Part shown: positions 49,069 to 58,083 of the stretch, piece after piece | Position numbering within the stretch: the stretch's first letter is position 1 | How the letters are laid out: each line of letters starts with the position of its first letter | Origin: AC-32 sp963719275 | GTDB taxonomy: Bacteria; Actinomycetota; Thermoleophilia; Gaiellales; Gaiellaceae | Direction of reading: 5' to 3' | DNA: 64,000 nt | NCBI GenBank assembly: GCA_963719275.1 | Contig: CAVRBT010000023.1 | Span: forward strand, 1 to 64,000 | Program-made: the position numbers and the translations under genes | Notes under the pieces: generated by a model | Databases searched by the model: none | The model's input: only the letters and a program-made list of their open reading frames with translations | Told to the model about the DNA's origin: nothing

Positions 49069-50607
49069 CTACGGCCAGGGTGGGGGGTTGAACGTCCAGG
49101 TGCCGCCGAGCATCGTCGCAACGACCTGCACCTCGGCGAGCTCCTCCCCATCGCAGGCGAGCGGGTCGCGGTCGAGCACGACGAGGTCGGCGAGTTGCCC
49201 AGGGACGAGCTTCCCGCGGCGGCGCTCGTCGCGGGCGAGCCATGCGGGCGCGACGGTCGTCGCGTGGAGAGCCTGCTCGACGGTCAGCGCCTGCTCCGGG
49301 CGCCACCCCTCGCGCTTGTCGAGGGTCCGCAGGACGCCGGCGCGGATTCCCAGCAGCGGGTCGAGCTCCTCGATCGGCGCGTCGGAGCCGTTCGCGAGCA
49401 CGGCGCCCGACTCCAGGAGCGAGCGGAACGCGTACGGCTCGCTGTCGAGCCCGCCCCAGAAGCGGTCGGCGAGGTCGCGGTCGGAGGGTGCGTGGCTGAG
49501 CTGCACCGAAGCGGCAACGCCGAGCTCGGCGAAGCGTGCGAGGTCCTCGGGCGTGAGCAGCTGGGCGTGCTCGACCCGCTGCCGCAGGCCGAGCGGCTCC
49601 CACTCCGAGCGCGTCGCCTCGAACGCGTCGAGCGCGTCGCGGTTGGCGAGGTCGCCGATCGCATGCACGGCAATGGGGAAGCCGGCGCGGGCGGCGTTGC
49701 GGATGTGCTCCTCCAATCCCTCGCGGCTCGTGATCTCCACGCCCGAGCCGTCCAGCATCCGCGCGGTCTGCGAGCCGAGCGTGCCGTCCATGAACGCCTT
49801 CAGGTAGCCGAGCCGCAGCAGCGGCGAGCCGAGCCCGCTCCGTACGTCCACGTCGGCGAGCTCTTCGGCCTTCTCGGCCGGAAGCGACTGCCACACGCGC
49901 AGGATCAACGCGTTGTCGGCGTCGAGCCGCTGCCAGAACCGCAGCGCGCCGAGCCAGCCGTCCTTGTCGTGGACCGCGGTGACGCCGCGCGAGGCGGCGA
50001 GCTTCATCCCGCTGCGCATCGCCTCGACGTACTCGTCGTCGCTCGTCTCGATGTAGCGGTCGCGGAAGCGCCAGCACGACTCCTCCCGCAGCACGCCGGT
50101 CGGATCGCCCCGCTCGTCCAGCTCGACCACGCCGCCGGGCACCAGCAGGTCGCCGTTCGCGCGCGCGAGCGCGGCCGAGTTGAGCCAGACCGAGTGCGAG
50201 TCGCGCGCCATCAGCGCGACCGCCCGGTCGGGCGCGATCGCGTCGAGCTCGTGCTTCGTCGGCTCGACCGGCGGCGACCAGTCGCCGCTGCGCCAGCCGC
50301 GTCCGCGTAGCCACGTGCCGCCCGCCTGCGGGAGTGCGTCCCGCACGCGCGCGACCGCCTCTTCGAGCGACGTCGCGCCCTCGAGCCGCACCTCGTGCTG
50401 TGCGACCGCCCAGGTCGGGAAGTGGACGTGCGAGTCGGTGAAGCCGGGGACGACGCAGCGGCCGCCGAGGTCGATCCGCTCGGGGCCCGGCAACGCGGGC
50501 TCGTGCGCGCCGACGCCGCCGACGATCCGGTCGCCCGCGATCGCGAGGCTCCGCGCAAGCGGCAGCGAAGGCTCCATCGTGCGGACGACGCCGTTCTCGA
50601 GAATCAC
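49069..50607 (-). CDS. YtcJ-like amidohydrolase (amidohydrolase-3 family)
   Basis: 512 aa from GTG 50607. N-terminal beta-sandwich (LARSLAIAGDRIVG), metal motif GFTDSHVHF, carboxylate/Lys region KAFMDGTLGS, HAIGDLANRDALDAFE, RVEHAQLL and LANGSDAPIEELDPL. The end ADLVVLDRDPLA returns to the sandwich. YtcJ-type enzymes hydrolyse N-formyl or amide substrates; exact substrate unknown. Single gene. Confidence 0.9.
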   Translation of the reverse strand: MILENGVVRTMEPSLPLARSLAIAGDRIVGGVGAHEPALPGPERIDLGGRCVVPGFTDSHVHFPTWAVAQHEVRLEGATSLEEAVARVRDALPQAGGTWLRGRGWRSGDWSPPVEPTKHELDAIAPDRAVALMARDSHSVWLNSAALARANGDLLVPGGVVELDERGDPTGVLREESCWRFRDRYIETSDDEYVEAMRSGMKLAASRGVTAVHDKDGWLGALRFWQRLDADNALILRVWQSLPAEKAEELADVDVRSGLGSPLLRLGYLKAFMDGTLGSQTARMLDGSGVEITSREGLEEHIRNAARAGFPIAVHAIGDLANRDALDAFEATRSEWEPLGLRQRVEHAQLLTPEDLARFAELGVAASVQLSHAPSDRDLADRFWGGLDSEPYAFRSLLESGAVLANGSDAPIEELDPLLGIRAGVLRTLDKREGWRPEQALTVEQALHATTVAPAWLARDERRRGKLVPGQLADLVVLDRDPLACDGEELAEVQVVATMLGGTWTFNPPPWP

Positions 50608-50633
50608 ACCGTCGTGATCGTACGCTGAACGCG

Positions 50634-50816
50634 CTAGCGGCTCGGCGAGGGCTCGAGCCGCTCCGCGAGGCTGCGCAGCGCCGCCGCGGACGTCGAGCGC
50701 ACCGCGTCCCGCCTCGGCCGTGCGCGTTCGGGCTTGCGGGGCGCAGGCCGCTTCGGCTCCAGTGAGTCGGCGACCTTCCGCTGCACCGCCTCCGAGCCTA
50801 CGAATAGTTCGAACAT
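50634..50816 (-). CDS. Small Arg/Pro-rich protein (60 aa)
   Basis: The start ATG 50816 has an excellent ribosome-binding site (GAGGAGGAGACTCGA). Product: FELFVGSEAVQRKVADSLEP, then a basic linker and AALRSLAERLEPSPSR. No family. It shares a promoter region with the LacI regulator, so it may be part of its regulon. Confidence 0.55.
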   Translation of the reverse strand: MFELFVGSEAVQRKVADSLEPKRPAPRKPERARPRRDAVRSTSAAALRSLAERLEPSPSR

Positions 50817-50834
50817 TCGAGTCTCCTCCTCGTG

Positions 50835-50872
50835 TGAACCGATTCAGTGGACATACTAGCTGAAACGGTTCA
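50835..50872. promoter_or_regulatory. Twin LacI-type operators TGAAnCGnTTCA
   Basis: Palindromes TGAACCGATTCA (50835-50846) and TGAAACGGTTCA (50861-50872) are 26 bp apart centre to centre. TAGTAT (-10-like) lies at 50852-50857 on the minus strand and again at about 50880-50885 on the plus strand. Both genes would therefore be controlled by the regulator encoded beside it. Confidence 0.7.
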
Positions 50873-50893
50873 TCCAGCGTAGTATTCCCGTTC

Positions 50894-51946
50894 ATGGCGG
50901 ACCAGCGCGTGCGGCTACGGGACGTCGCGGAGCGCGCAGGCGTCTCCGTCGGCAGCGCGTCCCAGGCGTTCGGCCGCCCGGAGCTCGTCTCGGACGAGGT
51001 GCGCGAACGCGTGCTCACCGCGGCCGAAGAGCTCGGGTATCCGGGACCAGACCCCGCGGCGCGGCGGCTGCGCACCGGCCGCGCAGGCGCCATCGGCCTG
51101 ATCTTCAGCGAGCGCCTTGCCTACCAGTTCACCGATCCGGCTTCGCCGCAGTTCCTGCGCGGCGTTGCGCGGGGGATGCGGAGGGCGCCGACGGGGCTGC
51201 TGCTGATCCCGGACTCACGGCAGCGCGAGGAGGCGGCGCGCCTGGTACGCGAGGCCGCGGTCGACGGCTACATCGTCTACTCCGTGCCGCAGAACGACCC
51301 GCGCCTCGACGCTGCCCTCGCGCGTCATCTCCCGGTCGTGACCGTCGACCAGCCGCGAGGGGCGGAGACGCCGTTCGTCGGGATCGACGACCGTGCGGCA
51401 GCCCGCAGCGCGGCCGAGCACGTACGCGAGCTCGGTCACGAGCGTGTCGCGGTGCTCTCCTTTGTGACGTCGCTGGAGCCCGGTAGCGGGCTGGAGCTCG
51501 ACCTCACCGTCGAGCGTCTCGCCGGGTACGAGGAGGGTCTAGGCACAGCGTGGGATCCGTCGCTCGTGCGCGTCTGCCGGCCGAACGCGACCGCGCCGGC
51601 CCGTCGCGCGACGCTCGAGCTCCTCAACGAGGCGAGGCCGCCGACCGCGGTCCTGGCGATGAGCGACATCCTGGCCCTGGGTGCGCTCGAGGCAGCCGCC
51701 GAGCTGGGCGTGTCCGTACCCGAGCAGCTGTCGGTGGTCGGCTTCGACGACAGCCCCGGAGCCGCGCACGCCGCGCCGCCGCTCACCACCGTCGCGCAGC
51801 CCCACGAGGGCAAGGGCCGCCTCGCCGCCGAGCAGCTGATCGAGGCGATCGAGCGCGGTGAGGGTGGCGAGCCGCGCCGCACGTTCCTGCCCACCGAGCT
51901 GGTCGTCCGCGAGTCGACCGCTCCGCCTGGAGGAGGGCCGGGCTAG
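50894..51946 (+). CDS. LacI-family transcription repressor
   Basis: 350 aa. HTH VRLRDVAERAGVSVGSASQA, hinge ARRLRTGRAGAIGL, then a periplasmic-binding-like effector domain (VDGYIVYSVP, VGFDDSPGAAHAAPPLTTV). The effector is unknown but probably a sugar or related metabolite. It likely autoregulates through the twin palindromes. Confidence 0.92.
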   Translation: MADQRVRLRDVAERAGVSVGSASQAFGRPELVSDEVRERVLTAAEELGYPGPDPAARRLRTGRAGAIGLIFSERLAYQFTDPASPQFLRGVARGMRRAPTGLLLIPDSRQREEAARLVREAAVDGYIVYSVPQNDPRLDAALARHLPVVTVDQPRGAETPFVGIDDRAAARSAAEHVRELGHERVAVLSFVTSLEPGSGLELDLTVERLAGYEEGLGTAWDPSLVRVCRPNATAPARRATLELLNEARPPTAVLAMSDILALGALEAAAELGVSVPEQLSVVGFDDSPGAAHAAPPLTTVAQPHEGKGRLAAEQLIEAIERGEGGEPRRTFLPTELVVRESTAPPGGGPG

Positions 51947-52707
51947 GGCTGGTCGTACTCGTCGTGGCGGCGGAACCAGATCCCCGTCTCGTTGCGCCCC
52001 TTCGGCGCCCGGTCGAGCCACTGGTACATGCTCCACAAGCCGTCGAGCCCGCGGGCGTACGCGGAGTAGGTGTGGTAGACGACGCCGTCGTCGAGCGCGA
52101 ACGCGCTTACGGCGGGCCCTTCGCGCAAGTAGGTGGCGACGTCCGTCCCGCACCTGGCCGCCTGCTCGGCGACGGGACCTTCGGTGGCGTCGAGAATCGG
52201 CCTCACGTCCCGCGTGGTGAAGTTGTACTCGGTGGCGCCGGAACGCTGCTGCTCCTCGGTCACCGAGGTGTTGAAGTCGTAGTTGAAGTCGGTGTCGTGA
52301 GAGGACGCCCACGGAAAGCCCCAGCCCATCCGCTCCTTGTAGGCCTGGATCGCCCCGATGGGCGCGCGCGAGATGGCCATCAGCGTCACGTCGTGGTTGG
52401 CGAGGTGGACGGCCGACCCGGCGAACCCGTCCGCGATCGCCGAGCAGGCCGGGCAGCCGGCCGTGTAGTCGGGCCCGAACATGAAGTGGTAGACGAGAAG
52501 CTGCGAGCGCCCCTGGAAGAGGTCCGCCAGCGACGCCTCGCCCTCGTCGGTCTCGAAGCGGTACTCCTTGTCGACCCGGACCCAGGGGAGTTCCTGCCGC
52601 CGGCGCGCCAGCTCGTCGCCGCGCCTGGTCAGCTCCTTTTCCGCGTCGAGCAGCTCGAGGCGGGCCGCCAGCCATTCCTCACGTGTTCCTGTCGCGTGCT
52701 CCGTCAT
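51943..52707 (-). CDS. DUF899 thioredoxin-like protein
   Basis: 254 aa. DUF899 hallmarks: ELPWVRVDKEYRFET, FQGRSQLLVYHFMFGPDY, CPACSAIADGFAG, and DFNYDFNTSVTEEQQ. A thioredoxin-like fold with CPAC near the helix start; catalysis unproven. The stop overlaps the lacI-like stop region. Next to a DUF2182 gene on the same strand, perhaps one unit. Confidence 0.88.
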   Translation of the reverse strand: MTEHATGTREEWLAARLELLDAEKELTRRGDELARRRQELPWVRVDKEYRFETDEGEASLADLFQGRSQLLVYHFMFGPDYTAGCPACSAIADGFAGSAVHLANHDVTLMAISRAPIGAIQAYKERMGWGFPWASSHDTDFNYDFNTSVTEEQQRSGATEYNFTTRDVRPILDATEGPVAEQAARCGTDVATYLREGPAVSAFALDDGVVYHTYSAYARGLDGLWSMYQWLDRAPKGRNETGIWFRRHDEYDQP

Positions 52708-52720
52708 TCGCTTCCCTCCC

Positions 52721-53392
52721 TCACATCGACTGGATGAGCCCCGGAACTGCAGACGGCTCGACGAGGATCAGTATCCCCAGGCCGACGATCGCCAGCGCGA
52801 GCGGAACGTCGACGGCGGCTCGCGGCGGCAGGAGCTTCTGAGCCACGACGAGCGCGGCGACGACGGCCATCCACGTCACGCTCATCACGCCCACGGCGAG
52901 GAACAGCACCATCAGGCCGATGCTCGATCCCACGCAGTAGAGACCGAACCGGGACCCCGAGCGCACGTTGCTGCGGCAGCGGCGGCGGCACCGGCCCTTG
53001 AGCGGGGTGAGCTCGTACAGGCCGGCGGCGATCGCCAGCGCACCGGCCGCGGCGGTGCTGTGCGGCTCGTAGAGGACGTACACGGCGAGGCCGATCAGCG
53101 TCCACACCGTCAGGTACGCCGCCGCGAACACCGGCGCGCCGAGGACACGGCCGTCGGCGCGGACGACCTTCGAGACCGCCGGGACGGCGCCCGGCAGCAT
53201 CATCGCCGCCATCATCGGCACCCACGCGGCGATGAAGAACGCGAACGACCCGAGCTCGGTCGAGGCGCCCATGTCCATGCCGCTCATCTGGTGGACCGCG
53301 ACGACCCAGCACGCGCCGGCAATGGCGAGCGTGCCCGCGAGTGCCACCGCCGCTGAGCGGTCCTCCTGCGTTCCAATCTGGTGCGTCGGCAC
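52721..53392 (-). CDS. DUF2182 integral membrane protein
   Basis: 223 aa from GTG 53392 with GGGAGGTGA upstream. Six or so helices; the MSGMDMGA motif, AAWVPMMAAMMLPGAVPAV and FGLYCVGSSIGLM are typical of DUF2182. Met-rich segments suggest metal (copper) binding, but the function is unknown. 13 nt before the DUF899 gene. Confidence 0.88.
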   Translation of the reverse strand: MPTHQIGTQEDRSAAVALAGTLAIAGACWVVAVHQMSGMDMGASTELGSFAFFIAAWVPMMAAMMLPGAVPAVSKVVRADGRVLGAPVFAAAYLTVWTLIGLAVYVLYEPHSTAAAGALAIAAGLYELTPLKGRCRRRCRSNVRSGSRFGLYCVGSSIGLMVLFLAVGVMSVTWMAVVAALVVAQKLLPPRAAVDVPLALAIVGLGILILVEPSAVPGLIQSM

Positions 53393-53467
53393 GACGTCAC
53401 CTCCCTGTCGATTCACGCGTACCGACCCCGGAACGGGCCTGAAACTCATCGCTGCAAGAATCGTCGC

Positions 53468-54034
53468 GTGGCCGATGTCTTCGACCACGTCACGATCCGC
53501 GTGTCGGACGTCGACGCGTCGCTCCGCTTCTACGAGGTCGCGTTCGCGCAGCTCGACTACGCCGAGTCGTACCGTGGCGACGGCTTCTACGAGTGGAACG
53601 ACTTCTCGATCTGGGCGGCCGAGCAGGGGAAGCCGGTCACGCGCGGACTTCACCTCGCGCTGGTCGCGGAATCACGCGAAGCGGTCGACGAGTGGTGGCG
53701 AGTGATGACCGGGGCCGGCCACGAGGACGACGGCGCGCCTGGCCCGCGGCCGCAGTACGGCATGCGCATTCAGGCGGAACACAGTGGCATCGCCGCGGAA
53801 GCTCGATGCTTGCAGAACGCTTGCAGCCGGGGGCGGTACTGCGCGCGGGTTCCAGTCCGAAGCTCGCCATCGACGCCCGTGACTCGTCCGCGAGCTTGGA
53901 AAGGCTCCGGAAACGGAGCCTTTCGCTTGCGGAGATGCTGCCGACGAGCCGGAGCTTCCCGAACCATGCCAGCGACCAATCGAGCGTGCTCGCCGCACGG
54001 GACGACCGTCTGCCCAAGCGAGTCTTCTGGATGA
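53468..54034 (+). pseudogene. VOC-family protein truncated at an apparent island boundary
   Basis: From GTG 53468 the N-terminal module of a VOC protein reads FDHVTIRVSDVDASLRFYEV, LHLALVAESREAVDEWWRVM and PGPRPQYG, where a conserved C-terminal strand with DPDGN normally follows. At about 53760 similarity ends; the open frame continues with unrelated residues to 54034. The break coincides with a change in gene style downstream. Confidence 0.6.
53900..53923. terminator. Strong hairpin terminator
   Basis: AAAGGCTCCG-GAAA-CGGAGCCTTT, a perfect 10-bp stem with a GAAA tetraloop, followed by CGCTT. It lies in the tail of the broken VOC frame, suggesting that sequence is not coding there. Works in both directions. 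Confidence 0.75.
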
Positions 54035-54058
54035 CGGCCTCACCGCTAACCTGACCGG

Positions 54059-54226
54059 ATGACCGACGAGCCGCAAGCATCTGGGCAGAGCGGTTGGGAA
54101 GACGAGGGTGGCGCACTTGCTCCAGACCGGAAGCAGAAGTCAAAAGGCCCGGAGATCCCCGTTCCGAAGCGGCGAGTCCTGATGGATGCGTTACGCAAGC
54201 TCGTTCGAGCGGCCAAGAAGTCCTAG
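54059..54226 (+). CDS. Small hypothetical protein (55 aa)
   Basis: ATG 54059 to TAG 54224-54226: TDEPQASGQSGWEDEGGALA then a Lys-rich middle and VLMDALRKLVRAAKKS, an amphipathic basic helix. It is followed within 2 nt by a strong terminator. Unrecognised; codon pattern and terminator support a real gene. Confidence 0.5.
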   Translation: MTDEPQASGQSGWEDEGGALAPDRKQKSKGPEIPVPKRRVLMDALRKLVRAAKKS

Positions 54227-54227
54227 C

Positions 54228-54255
54228 GAGAAGGCCCGCAAGCGCGGGCCTTCTC
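54228..54255. terminator. Bidirectional hairpin terminator
   Basis: GAGAAGGCCCGC-AAGC-GCGGGCCTTCTC, a perfect 12-bp stem between convergent genes (55-aa gene and ABM-like gene). The same stem recurs at 60846, after the second ABM-like gene. Confidence 0.85.
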
Positions 54256-54284
54256 TACTACATGGGACGGCCTCGAGGCGAAGC

Positions 54285-54599
54285 TTACGCCCGGACGAAT
54301 CCGTTCTTCTTGTGCACAATCACTTCGCCGTCCGTGATCTTCGGCGGATTGGGAAGTGCCGTCTCCAGCTTCTCCTCGCGCACCCAGGTGGCTGCGACGC
54401 GAGTCGACTCGTCGGCCTGTGCCGAAGTGTCGAACAAGTCGATCGAACTCATGACGCCGTTGCCGGCCTCGATGAGGTAGTAGCCCTCGAAGCCCGGCAG
54501 CTTGCTCAGGCGGGGCGTGAGGCTCTCGTCGACCTTCTTGGTCAACTCGTCGGTGCGACTCTGGTCGACACCCTCGTAGCGCCTAACGGTGGCATGCAT
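54285..54599 (-). CDS. ABM-like small protein, paralogue 1
   Basis: 104 aa from ATG 54599 with AGGAG upstream. HATVRRYEGVDQSRTDELTK, LPGFEGYYLIEAGNGVMSSI, EST..AATWVREE and a Lys-rich end fit the antibiotic-biosynthesis-monooxygenase (dimeric alpha-beta barrel) fold. About half identical to the protein at 60512. Role unknown; this fold often binds haem or small aromatic compounds. Confidence 0.8.
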   Translation of the reverse strand: MHATVRRYEGVDQSRTDELTKKVDESLTPRLSKLPGFEGYYLIEAGNGVMSSIDLFDTSAQADESTRVAATWVREEKLETALPNPPKITDGEVIVHKKNGFVRA

Positions 54600-54656
54600 C
54601 TGATGCTCCTAACTGTCACGGTGCTGGGTGGAGAACCGGCTCTTTAGTCCTCCTGG

Positions 54657-54715
54657 TGCACTCAGGCCCGATGTGACAGTCGAAGAGGGAATCTCGGAGC
54701 CTCGACGCCTTCCGT
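54657..54715 (-). repeat. Conserved upstream element, copy E1
   Basis: About 60 nt sharing TGCACTCAGGCCCGAT and GAGCCTCGACG..TTCCG blocks with 62435-62494 (plus-strand reading). Both copies precede a minus-strand gene by about 50-60 nt. It may be a duplicated promoter or RNA leader. Type unknown. Confidence 0.55.
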
Positions 54716-54749
54716 TGAACCTTGCGCACCACCGAGTGTAGCAGCTTTC

Positions 54750-54778
54750 TTGACAACGTAGATTTACGGAGCTACGTT
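54750..54778 (+). promoter_or_regulatory. Promoter with AACGTAG-N10-CTACGTT operator
   Basis: TTGACA (54750-54755), 16 nt, then TACGTT (-10-like). A perfect inverted repeat AACGTAG...CTACGTT (54755-54778) spans the spacer, an arrangement typical of a repressor site. ATG 54808 with TAGGAG follows. Confidence 0.7.
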
Positions 54779-54807
54779 TTGCGACGTTATCAAGCTAGGA
54801 GACCGCG

Positions 54808-55458
54808 ATGTGCCCATTCTCGGTCATCCTGCAGCGCGTTCCGGATCAGGAGCTCGGCCCACTTCTGATTCAGCTCGCAGAGGCAGGCTTCCACGATCCG
54901 ATCATCGAGCCCGTCGGTGGCGGTGGCACCCCTGGAAGGACAGCCGCTAGAGCCGTCGCGCGGACGGCCGATCTCCCAGAGGATTGGCGGCTCGTGCAGG
55001 AACGGGAGGGGCAGTCGTACCAGTGGCCGGGTCAGCGCGAGCACTACTCTCGCTACCGCGTCTTCATTGGCACGACGCGTGCCGAAGGCGCCGTTCACAT
55101 CGGACTCGGCGAGACGATTCGCGAGAACAGGTGGGGGCGAGACCGCAAGTACGTCGTCGCTTTCCGGAGCAGTGGATCCCCGCACCAGCCGCTAGCCGAG
55201 TTTGTCGCGGCTGACGACTACGAGGAGACGCGCGAGCTGGTCGCGGTGATCCGTGGGAGCGATGGGGGCCGGCGTATGTACGGCGCCGGCGACGCGCTTC
55301 CGGGTGTCTACCAGGAACGCTTCCGAACCCAGATGTACAGCGAGCGGGTCGTCTATCCCGGCGTCTGGAACAAGGTCGTCGTGGTCGCGCGCGAGGACGA
55401 CGACGAAGCGATTCTCAACCACGCGCTGATCCAGGGCCGGCGACGTTACCGGAGGTAG
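54808..55458 (+). CDS. Hypothetical protein (216 aa)
   Basis: ATG 54808 with TAGGAG at 54796-54801. The protein is soluble, with mixed alpha/beta pattern (RVFIGTTRAEGAVHIGLGET, KYVVAFRSSGSPHQPLAEFV) and a basic C-terminus (IQGRRRYRR). No family recognised. Strong, apparently repressed promoter upstream. Confidence 0.7.
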   Translation: MCPFSVILQRVPDQELGPLLIQLAEAGFHDPIIEPVGGGGTPGRTAARAVARTADLPEDWRLVQEREGQSYQWPGQREHYSRYRVFIGTTRAEGAVHIGLGETIRENRWGRDRKYVVAFRSSGSPHQPLAEFVAADDYEETRELVAVIRGSDGGRRMYGAGDALPGVYQERFRTQMYSERVVYPGVWNKVVVVAREDDDEAILNHALIQGRRRYRR

Positions 55459-55499
55459 CGCTAGGCCAGAGCGCGGCAGCCCCCACGTCTGCGCGCGGG

Positions 55500-55838
55500 G
55501 TGAGGTTTCGTCTCCGCCACGAGCCGCCACACCGAAAGAGATGGATCCGGAGAGCGCGCCCAACAGACAACGCAAGAGCCTCGCGAGATCGGCTCCGCCG
55601 CCACGGGCGGCGCACCTGGCTCTACACCTGGGTCGGCGCTCTCGTCGCGCTGCTGGTGATCCTGATCGCTCTCGTCGTTGCCAACACCCGCAGGGTCAAG
55701 GTGAGCTGGGTGCTCGGCTCGACGCGCCAGCCGCTCGTCTGGATCATCCTCGTGACGGGAATCCTCGGCTGGCTGCTGGGAATCGTGACGAGCGTGGTTT
55801 TGCGACATCGCACGCGACGCAGGACCTCGGAGGGCTGA
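55500..55838 (+). CDS. LapA-domain (DUF1049) membrane protein
   Basis: Core: two transmembrane helices (WLYTWVGALVALLVILIALV and PLVWIILVTGILGWLLGIVT) around VANTRRVKVSWVLGSTR, the LapA signature. The Arg-rich N-terminus from GTG 55500 is atypical, and a more LapA-like start (DPESAPNRQRKS, ATG 55541) is in another frame, so a frameshift near 55600 is possible. Confidence 0.6.
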   Translation: MRFRLRHEPPHRKRWIRRARPTDNARASRDRLRRHGRRTWLYTWVGALVALLVILIALVVANTRRVKVSWVLGSTRQPLVWIILVTGILGWLLGIVTSVVLRHRTRRRTSEG

Positions 55839-55865
55839 CGTGGAGCCGCGCCGGCGAGCCGCCGG

Positions 55866-56920
55866 TCACCTAGCGGCCCGAGCCGCCGCCAGCGACAGGC
55901 CGGTACGCCAGGCAACGGAAAAGAGAAAGATCGCGCCCCCGGCGAAGATCCCGAGAGCCCCGACCGAGACGGCGACGGCGAGCGCCTGAGAAGCCCCGAC
56001 ACCCGCGGCGACAAGGGCGGCGCCACTGACTCCGACCTGCGTGGCTGCGCCCGCCGGACCGATCGGCAGCGCCGCCGCCGCTGCGCCCGCGCACAGAAAC
56101 AGGAGCGCCAGCGGGAACGAGAAGCCAACCCCGAGCGTGCCCAGGAGCAGGAAGACGGCTATTGCCCGGACGAGCCAACACGCGGACACGAGCGCCCACG
56201 CTTGCGATGCCGCCCGTCGCGAGGTCGCGCGCGGGCTCAGCCAGCGCCCGAGGCGGAAGCGCAAGGCCTGCTCACTGGCGGTCAGGCGGGGCAGGGCGAG
56301 GATCACCGCGGCGGATGCGACTCCCGCAACAGCCACCGCCGCGAGCCCGGCGCGCAGGCCGACTCCGGCGCCCGGAAACACAGCGGCGACAAAGGCAAGC
56401 GGCGCCAGGGCGGCGCTGTCGATCAGCCCGAGCATCACGAGTGAGAGGCAGAGCACACGCACGCCGGCCGGACAGCCGGGGTAGCGGCGGACGACGGCGA
56501 CCCGCATCGCATCGTCAAAGCGGCCCGGAAGGACAACTCCGATCAGCGCAGCGCCACCGTTGCCGGCCGCGAGCGCAAGCGTCTTCGGTCGTTCGTCGGG
56601 CGTGAACAGCCGTGCCCATCCGACGCCTTGAGGGCCTGAGCGAAGAGAAGAAGCAGGCCCGCAACCACCAGAAGGCCGGGGTCTCCGCTCGCGAGCGGCC
56701 AGGAGGTGGTCGCGAAATGCCGAGCGGCCAACACCGCGAGGGCGACCACAAACGCTCCCGACCCAGCCGCGAGCACCCACTGGCCTCTCCGCGAACGACC
56801 GAGGCGCCAGAGCGCTCCGACCAGCAGGCGGTACCTGCCTTCGAGCACGATTGGCGCGAGCGGAACGGCGATTGCTTCCAGAGGGTCCTGGTGGAGGCGA
56901 GCGCCCGGGCCTAGCCTCAT
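55866..56920 (-). pseudogene. LPG synthase/flippase-like membrane protein, frameshifted
   Basis: The first part (ATG 56920 to about 56625) reads GRYRLLVGALWRLGR..LLVVAGLLLLFAQALKA. The rest continues in another frame as VGWARLFTPDERPKTLALA, GNGGAALIGVVLPGRFDDAM and helices to 55866. Missing one base at about 56622 explains it. Similar to lysylphosphatidylglycerol-synthase transmembrane-domain proteins. Confidence 0.65.
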
Positions 56921-57070
56921 TGGGCGTCTCCCTTCCAGATACGCCGCCTTACGGAGTTTCTCTCGAGTCTACGCCGGGGGTGCCGACCCCACATCTTCTG
57001 CGCGACTGGGAGCCGGCGGTCAGCGAGCACTTGCCGTCACACTCACGGCGTAGTCCCATGCGCCTGCCTG

Positions 57071-57937
57071 GTGTCTCGTCAGGACTACGATCGGGTGGTG
57101 GCTGACGACTCGCCGACGGGGGGCCCCCGCGAGGCGTCGGTCGTGGGCGAGAAGCCCGAGGCGCAGGCGTTCCAGCGGGCGAAGATCGACGACTACGACG
57201 ACTTCGTCTTCTGGTCGTCTACGGCGCCTCACCCGACGACGACCGCCTGGTCGAAGTGCACTTCTTCTACTCCGAGCGCTTTCTCGTCACTGTTCACCAA
57301 GACGACTGCCCTGCCTTCGCGGAGATCCGCCGGCGCTACCAGAAGCGCGACGAGTCGATCGACCGTCCCTCGCTGCTCCTGTACAGGATCATCGACGGGC
57401 TCGTCGACAGCTTCTTCCCGATCCTCGCCGACTTCGACAACCGGATCGACGACCTCGAGAACGCGATCTTCCTGCACGCCGATGATCGGCAGCTGCAGGA
57501 GATCTTCCGGATGAAGCGCCTGCTGGTCGGCATGCGCAAGGCGGTCAGCCCGCAGCGCGACGCGTTCGCGGGTCTGATGGGTGGAGTCGCCGAGCTGCCA
57601 GGGCTGGTCGAAGGGGACGAGCGCTACTTCCGCGACGTTTACGACCACCTGATCCGGATCAGCGACCTGATCGACAGCTACCGCGATCTGCTGACGAGTG
57701 CTATGGACGTCTACCTCTCGACCGTCTCGAATCGCCTCAACGCGGACGAAGCAGCTGGTGGTGGTGGCGACCATCTTCCTTCCGCTTACATTCATCACCG
57801 GATTCTTCGGCCAGAACTTTGGTTGGATGGTCGGGCACATCTCGGGCTGGCCCGTCTTCGTCGGCCTTGGGATCGGGACCGAGCTGGTGGCGTTGGCGAT
57901 CCTGCTCGCCTTCTTCAAGCGGCGCGGCTGGTTCTGA
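57071..57937 (+). pseudogene. corA: CorA-family Mg2+ transporter, two frameshifts
   Basis: Three segments in frame order: KIDDYDDFVF; VHFFYSERFLVTVHQDDCPA through SDLIDSYRDLLTSAMDVYLS and TVSNRLNA; and TKQLVVVATIFLPLTFITGF with FGQNFGWM. One base is missing at about 57213 and two at about 57748, so the last frame equals the first. The membrane part keeps the GxN-type motif (FGQN). Confidence 0.78.
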
Positions 57938-58083
57938 GCGCCTGAACGCAACCCGGCCAGCCGTGGCGGCCGCCGCTCTCCACGGCCGGGGCGAGGGCCT
58001 TACTGGTGCAAGCAGATGAAGACGCGTCCCTGTCCTCGTCAAGAACTCCGTGGCCCCTTCTTATCTCGACGAAGCCTCCTGGT

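Noticed and set aside
53637..54143. Minus-strand open frame across the VOC break
   Set aside because: Crosses a terminator hairpin and shows no family motif.
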